64,000 nt of DNA from assembly GCA_004556565.1 (NCBI GenBank), contig SFGN01000018.1:1-64000 (forward strand), read 5' to 3'. The DNA is from Lachnospiraceae bacterium (lineage in GTDB: Bacteria > Bacillota_A > Clostridia > Lachnospirales > Lachnospiraceae). Under the pieces are notes generated by a model. That model saw nothing but the letters and a program-made list of their open reading frames with translations, searched no databases and was not told where the DNA came from. Position numbers and translations under genes: made by a program. The stretch's first letter is position 1. Every line of letters starts with the position of its first letter. Positions 44,257 to 50,973 of this stretch are shown piece by piece.

Positions 44257-44284
44257 ATTGTAGCACATTTACCCCTGATTCCAA
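44257..44284 (-). promoter_or_regulatory. Sigma-A promoter for the ABC-F gene
   Basis: Minus-strand TTGGAA, 16 bases, TACAAT, giving a leader of about 115 bases. The leader contains a possible long-range pairing of ATGCAGTGC with GCACTGCAGCAT close to the start codon. Confidence 0.6.
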
Positions 44285-44330
44285 AGATATTTCTTCTCTG
44301 TATTTTCCGCTCATTTCCCGGTTCAATACA

Positions 44331-44564
44331 TTATAGCTTTGGGGGTTCTATCTTTATTTTGACCAGACTTCCTGCTTTTCGGAGCAGATCATCTTTATAT
44401 GAAAAGTTTTTGTAACGGTGAATCTGAATCTGTGTGACACCTAACTGCCGTGCCACCTGCCCGGAATCCGCGCCGTAAGCAAACATGGCAACACCGCAGG
44501 TATTCCGGATGCTTTCAGCACTGTAAGAAGGTATCCCTGCGGCTTTTGTAAATTTCTTCATCAT
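44331..44564 (-). CDS. C-terminal half of a degenerate tyrosine recombinase-like protein
   Basis: A 77-residue frame that looks like the end of a tyrosine recombinase: AESIRNTCGVAMFAYGADS corresponds to the HxLRHT helix and ARQLGVTQIQIHRYKNF to the LGHxxxxTTxxY segment. The family's histidines and the arginine context are partly lost, though Arg and a final Tyr remain. It overlaps the upstream half by four bases (ATGA), so it could be made by coupled translation or be the product of a frameshift that split one gene. Confidence 0.6.
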   Translation of the reverse strand: MMKKFTKAAGIPSYSAESIRNTCGVAMFAYGADSGQVARQLGVTQIQIHRYKNFSYKDDLLRKAGSLVKIKIEPPKL

Positions 44565-45196
44565 CCGGCAGAGAATAAATACAATGAATCTTCTTTTTTT
44601 GATAGATACATTTTCAGAATCTCGTACACATCCTCCGGCACGAAACAGGATTCCTGACGCCCCTCCACTTTCACAAATACTCCATTGTCAAATACTCCAA
44701 AATCTTCTGCTTTCAGTCTGATGATTTCCGTAGAAGAAAGCCCCACCCGCAAAAGCAATGACAAAATTGTATATGCCATCAAATCTTCCTGCGCTGCTTC
44801 CAGCAGCCTGTCCATATGCTCCGCCGGAATTGAATGTGTATAGGATTCCTGCTTTGCTGCATATTGCAGATAGCATTCATATTCATCCTGAAAAGAATCC
44901 GGAATCTGATACGCTTCCCTGTTCAGGCAGATATAATCAGCAAAAGAATGTAATTCCCTCAACTTTTTTGCCATAGTCGCCGGGGCAAGCTTTCTTTCCT
45001 TCACTTTTTTCTGCAAATACTCAAAATAAACAGAAACATCCTTTTTATCTATTTCAAGGAAATCTTTTTCACAATAACGCATGATTTCCGATATATCCGC
45101 CTGATAAGATGCCGCTGTAGTTTCACTTTTAAAATGTGCGGTAAAATCCGGCCATATTCTGTCTTTCACCAGTGCCGATGCTTCCCGGCAGTCCAT
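44561..45196 (-). CDS. N-terminal half of a degenerate tyrosine recombinase-like protein
   Basis: A 211-residue protein with an N-terminal SAM-like core-binding region (EIMRYCEKDFLEIDKKDVSV) and the beginning of a catalytic domain (LLLRVGLSSTEIIRLKAEDF). In canonical recombinases the equivalent GLR supplies the first catalytic arginine; here it reads GLS, so catalysis as in XerC/D looks unlikely. The frame ends with YLFSAG where the typical protein continues, and the next frame continues with MMKKFTKAAGI. A promoter with an overlapping palindrome lies upstream, suggesting the gene is still regulated and expressed. Confidence 0.65.
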   Translation of the reverse strand: MDCREASALVKDRIWPDFTAHFKSETTAASYQADISEIMRYCEKDFLEIDKKDVSVYFEYLQKKVKERKLAPATMAKKLRELHSFADYICLNREAYQIPDSFQDEYECYLQYAAKQESYTHSIPAEHMDRLLEAAQEDLMAYTILSLLLRVGLSSTEIIRLKAEDFGVFDNGVFVKVEGRQESCFVPEDVYEILKMYLSKKEDSLYLFSAG

Positions 45197-45251
45197 ACAT
45201 ACCCCTCCCTTGTTTGTCTGTAATTAATCCGCGAAGCGGAAAACATATTAT

Positions 45252-45277
45252 GTTATAAGTATACTTCATACTATAAC
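45252..45277. promoter_or_regulatory. Palindrome overlapping the recombinase-like gene promoter
   Basis: GTTATAAGTAT and ATACTATAAC form an imperfect inverted repeat with one bulged base. It covers the -10 box and the expected start site, the usual place for a repressor operator. Confidence 0.5.
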
Positions 45278-45298
45278 ATTTAAACAGATAAATAACAA
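45270..45298 (-). promoter_or_regulatory. Sigma-A promoter for the recombinase-like genes
   Basis: Minus-strand TTGTTA, 17 bases, TATAGT, about 75 bases upstream of the start at 45196. Confidence 0.65.
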
Positions 45299-45307
45299 TA
45301 TATCATC

Positions 45308-45350
45308 AAAAAAAGGCACCCGGCATATCCGTACGGACATATCGGGCGCC
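45308..45350 (-). terminator. Intrinsic terminator of the D-lactate dehydrogenase-like gene
   Basis: GGCACCCGGCATATCC pairs with GGACATATCGGGCGCC with two mismatches. Seven T follow on the minus strand. Confidence 0.85.
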
Positions 45351-45366
45351 TGGCAGCTCTTTTTTA

Positions 45367-46356
45367 TTAAGATGCTTTCACTTCATTTGCCGTGTGAACT
45401 CCATTCACATAATCCATCGCATTCTGCAGTGTTGTTTCGCTGATGGCCTGCAAAGCTTCTTCGGTAAAGAACCCCTGATGGGAGGTAATGATGACATTCG
45501 GGAACGACAAAAGCCGTGCGGTAATGGATGTCTCCATAATCTCATCAGAACGGTCCTCAAATACATTTTTCTTCTCTTCTTCGTAAACATCAAGTCCTAC
45601 TGCGAGGAACTTTCTGGCACGGATTCCTTCGATCAGATCCTGAGTATTGACAAGCCCGCCTCTTGATGTATTGACAAGGATAACTCCGTCCTTCATCTTC
45701 TTGATGGATTCCCTGTTGACCAGATGGTAAGTTTCATCCATCAGAGGGCAGTGCAGGGAAATCAGGTCACTTCTCTCAAACAGTTCATCCAGCGTAACAT
45801 ATTCCACATCCAGATTCGGATTCGGATACTTGTCATATGCGATCACCTTCATGCCGAAACCTTTACAAATTCTTGCCATGGCTGCGCCGATTTTTCCGGT
45901 TCCCACGATTCCGGCGGTTTTCTGATAGAAATTAATCCCCTGCATGCCGCCAAGACTGAAATCATTTTCACGTACACGTACATATGCTTTGTGAATCCGG
46001 CGGTTCACTGCGAGTGCAAGTGCCATCGCATGCTCTGCCACCGCCTCGGGTGAATATCCGGGTACCCGGAGCACAGTCATCCCGCATTCAGATGCTTTTT
46101 TAATATCAACATTGTTAAATCCGGCGCAGCGGAGCAAAATCAGCTTTACGCCGCACTCGTGGAGAACTTCAACCGTCTCTGTACCGACATCGCTGCTTAC
46201 AAATGCACAGATTGCCTCATACCCTTCGGCCAGACGTGCGGTATTCGGTGACAGCTCTGATTTCAAATACTTAATTTCAATCTCCGGATAATTTTCCCTT
46301 GTCCTCTCAAAAGATTCCTTGTCATAACTCTTTGTGTCATAAAACAAAATCTTCAT
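45367..46356 (-). CDS. D-2-hydroxyacid dehydrogenase (D-lactate dehydrogenase-like)
   Basis: NAD-dependent reduction of pyruvate or a related 2-oxoacid to the D-hydroxyacid. The 329-residue protein has the Rossmann motif GIVGTGKIGAAMARI near residue 149 and the catalytic set Arg (VNTSRGGLVN near 235), Glu (LDVYEEE near 263) and His (TSHQGFFTEEA near 296). The end pattern and length fit the LdhA group. It has its own terminator and lies 74 bases downstream of aroD. Other substrates such as hydroxyisocaproate cannot be excluded. Confidence 0.9.
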   Translation of the reverse strand: MKILFYDTKSYDKESFERTRENYPEIEIKYLKSELSPNTARLAEGYEAICAFVSSDVGTETVEVLHECGVKLILLRCAGFNNVDIKKASECGMTVLRVPGYSPEAVAEHAMALALAVNRRIHKAYVRVRENDFSLGGMQGINFYQKTAGIVGTGKIGAAMARICKGFGMKVIAYDKYPNPNLDVEYVTLDELFERSDLISLHCPLMDETYHLVNRESIKKMKDGVILVNTSRGGLVNTQDLIEGIRARKFLAVGLDVYEEEKKNVFEDRSDEIMETSITARLLSFPNVIITSHQGFFTEEALQAISETTLQNAMDYVNGVHTANEVKAS

Positions 46357-46430
46357 ACAATCTGTTCCTCCTTAGCTTTCTTTTAGTAATTCCCCTTATA
46401 CCTGCAAACTATGTCACATACTTTAAATTT

Positions 46431-47198
46431 TTATTTTACACTGCTATTATGTAGTATTTCCAGTATTGTCCTTAACTCGCCGATTTCCATTTGTCCGGGA
46501 GCGGATGCTTTCCCTACCGTGCCAAATGTAAGCGACGACCCGAACACTTCACCGCATATTCTGCTGACTGTCCCCATTGCGGCCATCGACATTGTAATGA
46601 CCGGACAATCCGCATACTTGTATACCATTTCTTCTGTTGCTTCAAGAAGTGTCAGGACATCGTGTCTGCTCTGCGGCATCACAGCGATTTTGGGGATATC
46701 TGCCCCGAGTTCCTGCATTTTACGTAGCCGTGACACAATCTCATCCTTCTCCGGCGTTTTATGAAAATCGTGGTTGGATACAATGACTTTGACCCCGCAT
46801 GAATGGGCAGCTTCAATGACTTCTTTTACTGCCTTATCCCCGGTAAACGCCTCCACGTCTACAAGATCGATATAGCCGGACTGTGCGGCGTGCCTGTTCA
46901 GGGCAACATAGATATCTGTCGTTATTTCCTTCTCTCCGCCTTCTTTTGCTGTACGGAACGTAAATAACAATGGAATCTCACCGAGAATTCTCCTAAGTTC
47001 CTTTGCAGTGTCCGTCACCAGGCTGAATTGAAATACATCTTCATACCAGTCTGCGCGCCATTCAACCACATCTGCCCCTGCTGACCTGATTTCTTTGGCA
47101 GAGGAAAGTATATCCGTTCTCGTAATACCTACAATCGGTACACATATTTTCGGCATTCCCGAACCGATTTCCACATTTCTGACTTTTACAGGCTGCAT
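46431..47198 (-). CDS. aroD: Type I 3-dehydroquinate dehydratase
   Basis: Third step of the shikimate pathway, by a Schiff-base mechanism. The 255-residue product, from the ATG at 47198 following GGAGG, shows EWRADWYED (near residue 45), the catalytic His in VSNHDFHKTP, the Schiff-base lysine in IPKIAVMPQS and the substrate-binding Arg in TVSRICGEVFGSSLTFG. No other shikimate genes are adjacent. A promoter is present at 47239-47268. Confidence 0.95.
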   Translation of the reverse strand: MQPVKVRNVEIGSGMPKICVPIVGITRTDILSSAKEIRSAGADVVEWRADWYEDVFQFSLVTDTAKELRRILGEIPLLFTFRTAKEGGEKEITTDIYVALNRHAAQSGYIDLVDVEAFTGDKAVKEVIEAAHSCGVKVIVSNHDFHKTPEKDEIVSRLRKMQELGADIPKIAVMPQSRHDVLTLLEATEEMVYKYADCPVITMSMAAMGTVSRICGEVFGSSLTFGTVGKASAPGQMEIGELRTILEILHNSSVK

Positions 47199-47238
47199 GA
47201 TTTTTGTCCCTCCTTTCATTTTACCTGATGTTTTTTTC

Positions 47239-47268
47239 AGTATACACTACCGCTTTGCGTTTTGTAAA
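47239..47268 (-). promoter_or_regulatory. Sigma-A promoter for aroD
   Basis: Minus-strand TTTACA, 18 bases, TATACT, about 40 bases before the aroD start. Confidence 0.7.
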
Positions 47269-47370
47269 GCCTGGCAGATACGTTGTGGAAAGAGAGCTTT
47301 TATTTTTGTATGTTATCTGAATACTTTTGTGATTTCTATGTATACTAACTGTGAAAGGATGGTGCATGAT

Positions 47371-47559
47371 ATGAATTTAGATAAAATTGTCTGCAATTGT
47401 CTTGATGTAACAAATGGTATGATTAAAGACGCTGTTGAGAATGGTGCGAATACATTAGAAGAAGTACAGGAAATCACCGGCGCAGGTACTGTCTGCGGTG
47501 CCTGCATTGATGATGTACAACGGCTGATCGATTATTTTGTTGCGGAGCGTGATAAATAA
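47371..47559 (+). CDS. BFD-type (2Fe-2S)-binding protein
   Basis: A 62-residue protein with the four-cysteine pattern of bacterioferritin-associated ferredoxin-like domains: VCNCLDVTNGMI at the N-terminus and GTVCGACIDDV near residue 45. These domains carry a (2Fe-2S) cluster and transfer electrons or cluster. An in-frame ATG at 47359 would add four residues. It is divergent from aroD and followed on the same strand by a 50-codon gene. Confidence 0.9.
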   Translation: MNLDKIVCNCLDVTNGMIKDAVENGANTLEEVQEITGAGTVCGACIDDVQRLIDYFVAERDK

Positions 47560-47622
47560 TTTTCTGCCTGCCAGGGGATATTTTCTTTTCTGTCCGCACA
47601 TACTGTTCCTGAGGTGATATTT

Positions 47623-47775
47623 ATGGCATCATATGTATCCCCGGCTATACGGGATAAATTTGAAACGCTGTCCATTGATTTGAAAAATGTGATTCTGGAA
47701 CGGAATGTACAGATTAATACAATCCATGACCTGATCGCCGTGCTGGAGCAGATTGTTAATGAAGCAGAGGGGTGA
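47623..47775 (+). CDS. Small protein of 50 residues, unknown function
   Basis: Starts ASYVSPAIRDKFETL and continues as a helical, Leu/Ile/Asn-rich sequence (SIDLKNVILERNVQIN, LIAVLEQIVNEAEG). An excellent ribosome binding site, GAGGTGAT, precedes the ATG at 47623. The heptad-like spacing of hydrophobic residues suggests a helical hairpin or coiled coil. I do not recognise the family. It lies 63 bases after the ferredoxin gene on the same strand and may share its transcript. Confidence 0.65.
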   Translation: MASYVSPAIRDKFETLSIDLKNVILERNVQINTIHDLIAVLEQIVNEAEG

Positions 47776-47802
47776 GTAACTCCTTTGCTTCTTTTATGCT
47801 GA

Positions 47803-48099
47803 ATGACAAGAATTTTTAACGAAGGTGATGAGTGTCATAACCATAGATTCTGTACAGTAACAGGCGAAGCCATCTACTCCAAAGATAAACACGACCATTT
47901 TCATGAAGTAAAATTCCATACTGACTTCTCTGACAAGCATTTCCATAAATTCTTTGGAAAAACTTCCGATGCTATCGAAGTTGGCAATGGTAAACATGTA
48001 CACTTCCTCAAGGACTTTACCGAAGAGGAAGATAATCACAAATATGAATTTCAGGCAGCGACACTCATTGACATCCCTATAGACTTTAAGCATAGATAA
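47803..48099 (+). pseudogene. YmaF-like His-rich protein, N-terminally truncated
   Basis: The 98-residue frame is rich in histidine and matches the repeated His pattern of YmaF-type proteins: CHNHRFCTVTGEAI, HFHEVKFHTDFSDKHFHKFFG, GNGKHVHFL and FQAATLIDIPI. Family members begin with a further His-containing segment that is absent here; a stop codon (TGA) lies directly before the ATG and no ribosome binding site is visible. This suggests a truncated remnant rather than a complete gene. The function of the family is unknown; metal binding is plausible from the histidines. It lies about 300 bases from the end of the prophage late module. Confidence 0.6.
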
Positions 48100-48412
48100 T
48101 CCTAAAGCGAGAATGCACAGGGATTCTTTTTCCATCACTATTGAAAAGATAAAATAGACCCTCAAAAAAGAGGGTCTATTATTGACTAATGTACATTAAC
48201 TATTAATTGACTATTTATCAACTAAATCTATTCACTATTTCTACTTTTCTCAGGTTCTTACTGACTCTAAAAACCTTGATTTTAAAGCATCTCTTAGAAT
48301 CTGCCAGCCTGTGCTGCTTCCTCTACGGAAACCTTTGATGATTTAAAAAAATGTACTAATAATTTGTTAGTCATCCGTGCTTTTCTGATTATAACAACAA
48401 ATTAATATAAAA
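48100..48412. other. AT-rich boundary region between YmaF-like gene and prophage
   Basis: No complete gene seen. It contains the bidirectional terminator at 48153-48180 and, on the minus strand at about 48250-48342, a 30-codon coding-looking fragment ending in ILRDALKSRFLESVRT before a stop. The prophage attachment site may lie here but cannot be identified without the other end. Confidence 0.5.
48153..48180. terminator. Bidirectional terminator
   Basis: Perfect 11-base stem AATAGACCCTC / GAGGGTCTATT with a six-base A loop. It could end the plus-strand YmaF-like unit and the minus-strand prophage late operon. Confidence 0.8.
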
Positions 48413-49309
48413 TCAATCTTTAGCAGATATCGCTTTCATGGTATATGCATGCATTACAATCATCGTATTGTCGCTCTCTTCTCTTATAAAAAATTTCTGT
48501 TTCTGATTGTGCAGATCTGTATAAATCTTTAAATTATTACTCCCGATACCATTCTTTTCTACTGATAAGAAAAGTCCAGGTGCTGCTATGGATTCAAACA
48601 TGACGTAATCTGCTGCTTTATATTGCTTCTTGACTATCTTCCATTTCTGATAGTCCCCGCAGTCAAACCCTCGGAAGTCGACATTCGACCCTGCTTCTTT
48701 GCCTGCTGCTGTAAGATAATACCCTTTTTCCTTGTCCCTTATCCTGTATATGTCCCCGCTTACATTTTCATATATGAGACGCAAATCAGCACTACCAGTA
48801 TTTGGTTGGATTGTTGCATTAACCTGCTTTTCATTCGTATTCATAAGCTCAGAAATTCTTTGGATAAAATATGCCTTTGTTGCGTCGACGCCACCGTGTA
48901 TCTCAATAGAACGATGCGGACAGGATGTTGCATATACTTCCTGATGTAAACGTACAGTTTCGTTGTTTGGTATTATTCCATACTGCGTAAACTTCTGTGC
49001 CACCAAATCAAGTGCCTTTTCTTCATTTGCCTTGAACGTTTCCAAATCTCCCATGCTCTGGCATACTTCTACGGAATAAAATTCACTGTTTCCGTATGTA
49101 TCACCGCAATGCCATGCTTTGTTTATATCGTCCTCTGCATGAACTATTCCATCAGAGCACACATAATCATGTGCAAATCCGTTTTCTGGCCTAATTCCTG
49201 GAAGCCAGTTTCTATAATCCTCTGCATTCTTGTTTCCTGCATCGTTATGAATGAATGCCCCAATCGGATTATGACCTCTTTTTCCAGCTACTCCATTAAA
49301 AATGCTCAT
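48413..49309 (-). CDS. Prophage endolysin: amidase with ricin-like lectin tail
   Basis: Cleaves host peptidoglycan at the end of the phage cycle. The 298-residue product starts at 49309 after AAAGGAGAAG. The N-terminal half looks like an N-acetylmuramoyl-L-alanine amidase of the PGRP/Amidase_2 type: GAFIHNDAG, KAWHCGDTYGN, VEVCQSMGD and LHQEVYATSCPHRS supply the zinc ligands. The second half has two beta-trefoil (ricin-like) lobes, GYYLTAAG to DYQKWKI and GLFLSVEKNG to KQKFFIRE, and a third cut short after HAYTMKAISAKD. It overlaps the holin gene by 14 bases. The incomplete third lobe could be natural or a truncation at the prophage end. Confidence 0.85.
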   Translation of the reverse strand: MSIFNGVAGKRGHNPIGAFIHNDAGNKNAEDYRNWLPGIRPENGFAHDYVCSDGIVHAEDDINKAWHCGDTYGNSEFYSVEVCQSMGDLETFKANEEKALDLVAQKFTQYGIIPNNETVRLHQEVYATSCPHRSIEIHGGVDATKAYFIQRISELMNTNEKQVNATIQPNTGSADLRLIYENVSGDIYRIRDKEKGYYLTAAGKEAGSNVDFRGFDCGDYQKWKIVKKQYKAADYVMFESIAAPGLFLSVEKNGIGSNNLKIYTDLHNQKQKFFIREESDNTMIVMHAYTMKAISAKD

Positions 49310-49784
49310 AATCTTCTCCTTTCTCTGAATCATTGTCTGTGATTTTTACTTTATCTTCTACCTGAGATTTAATATTCCTCATTAGTGGTTCTAAAAATCC
49401 TGGGGTTTTTACTCCGATATCTTTTATGTTTTCAAGAATAGATATGATTTCGTTGCATGTTAACCAAATAGCCACAACACATGCTATAAGGAATGTTAAC
49501 GGTATGTCTATTCCTGCTGCTCCAGATGCATATATTATCATCTCATCAATGATGGCGCCGACACAGATTAACAGCCACATAGCTACTTTTTTGATTATTC
49601 CGCGAATACTTTTATAACTATTGATGTCTTCTTTTCTGTATGGCGACGCCATAAGTCCGGTAGCATAATCAATCAAGTTGCAAGATACCAGCAATATAAC
49701 TGGGGTTGTAAGATTCCCAAATATTGATGATATGATAGAAAATATTATTGTAAATATAGCTTTTATGTAATTTTCATTCTTCAT
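49296..49784 (-). CDS. Phage holin
   Basis: A 162-residue membrane protein of the toxin secretion/phage lysis holin type. It has three or four hydrophobic segments (about residues 9-22, 25-45, 68-88 and 94-112) around the family-like CNLIDYATGLMASPYRKEDINS, followed by a charged C-terminal tail. It permeabilises the membrane to release the endolysin. It lies between the glycosyltransferase gene and the endolysin gene in the normal lysis position. Confidence 0.9.
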   Translation of the reverse strand: MKNENYIKAIFTIIFSIISSIFGNLTTPVILLVSCNLIDYATGLMASPYRKEDINSYKSIRGIIKKVAMWLLICVGAIIDEMIIYASGAAGIDIPLTFLIACVVAIWLTCNEIISILENIKDIGVKTPGFLEPLMRNIKSQVEDKVKITDNDSEKGEDYEHF

Positions 49785-49796
49785 TTTTCTTCCTTC

Positions 49797-50960
49797 CTAT
49801 TCATATGCCTGATATGCCGTATCTCCGTTATTCAGGTGATCCATGTCCGGATTATATACAAAAAATTCCTGAAGTGACTTGTGGTATTTCGGATCGGCCC
49901 CGCCGCGTTCTTTGATTTTTACCTTCCATTCTTCCCAAGATTTAGTGTAATAATGGTCAATCACGAATAAATTCTTGTTACACTCTTCATCTTTGTACAG
50001 ATAATGCTTCTGCTCGTTATATTGCGCATAATGCATCAAAAAACTGCTGATACGGTTTACCTGGATGAAGTTTTTCCAGTAAAAACCTTCCCGTACATCC
50101 GTCCGACGTGTGAACCGCTCACGGACAGGCTTGTCTTCATACATTTCGTTACCATTGGCATCATACTCAAGCTCGTAGCCCCAGATTTCCGTATAATCCT
50201 CGTATCTTTTTAGAAATTCATTCACGTCTGTCGTTCCGTCTGTAAACCGTAAGAACTCATCAGAATCTATGAATAGCCCCCAGCGCACCGCAGCTTTGTG
50301 ATGCTCCAAGAAATGGTTGTATGCATCCTGTTGGATATGCTTATGATGCCCTCCCCAGTCAATCACTGTTATTTTAGCTTGCTTATCTTCCGGGTACTCT
50401 GACACAATCTCTGACACATGTTCTTGCATCCCGTTATCGTATATAAATACATGGTCGAATCCTAAACCCAAGTGCCAATCCAGCCATTCCCGCAGATACC
50501 GATTCTCGTCCTTTATCAACAATATGGCCGCGCTGTAATACGGATAATCAGAATCTGCATCTGCGTCCTTAGACATCCAGAACTTACGTATTGCATCCTC
50601 ATATTCCTGATATTTACTTCTTATCTTGTTGTCTAAATCTTCAATCTGCGCTCTTCTTTGCTTAATTGAATCCCTAGCTTCAGCTACGTCCTTCCCTTCT
50701 TCAACTACCAATTTGATAAAATAATCCATATCATTTTCTGAAGATATTTTTTTCCTTACCTCGTCCAATAACCGTATTTCATTTTCGTAGTCTTCTGAAA
50801 AGTCCGGCGTTTCGTATCCAGGCATTGTACTTCCAACACAGATTGAAGATATTTCGTTATCATCCACTAACATATCATCATCATATATCGGTATGTTTGA
50901 ACGTACCTTTGTGTAGCTCATCACCTTCCCTGTAATAGGGTTTATATCAACCTTATACAC
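49797..50960 (-). CDS. Prophage glycosyltransferase (GT92-like) with phage-type N-terminus
   Basis: A 387-residue protein. The N-terminal part (about residues 1-130) starts KVDINPITGKVMSYTKV and contains a coiled coil (RAQIEDLDNKIRSKYQEYED), resembling phage tail-associated proteins. From about residue 140 a glycosyltransferase domain follows: AAILLIKDENRYLREWLDWH, GFDHVFIYDNG, and a DxD-type motif in GLFIDSDEFLRF, then RFTRRTDVREGFYWKNF. This is the pattern of family 92 / family 2-like enzymes. It sits between the fibre-like gene and the holin, so it is a late gene. It could glycosylate virion tail proteins or the host surface; neither is shown by sequence. Confidence 0.82.
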   Translation of the reverse strand: MYKVDINPITGKVMSYTKVRSNIPIYDDDMLVDDNEISSICVGSTMPGYETPDFSEDYENEIRLLDEVRKKISSENDMDYFIKLVVEEGKDVAEARDSIKQRRAQIEDLDNKIRSKYQEYEDAIRKFWMSKDADADSDYPYYSAAILLIKDENRYLREWLDWHLGLGFDHVFIYDNGMQEHVSEIVSEYPEDKQAKITVIDWGGHHKHIQQDAYNHFLEHHKAAVRWGLFIDSDEFLRFTDGTTDVNEFLKRYEDYTEIWGYELEYDANGNEMYEDKPVRERFTRRTDVREGFYWKNFIQVNRISSFLMHYAQYNEQKHYLYKDEECNKNLFVIDHYYTKSWEEWKVKIKERGGADPKYHKSLQEFFVYNPDMDHLNNGDTAYQAYE

Positions 50961-50973
50961 TTTTATACCCCCT

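Noticed and set aside
44331..45196. Housekeeping XerC/XerD or the integrase of the adjacent prophage
   Set aside because: The catalytic motifs are degenerate, the gene is split, and several ordinary genes lie between it and the prophage late module.
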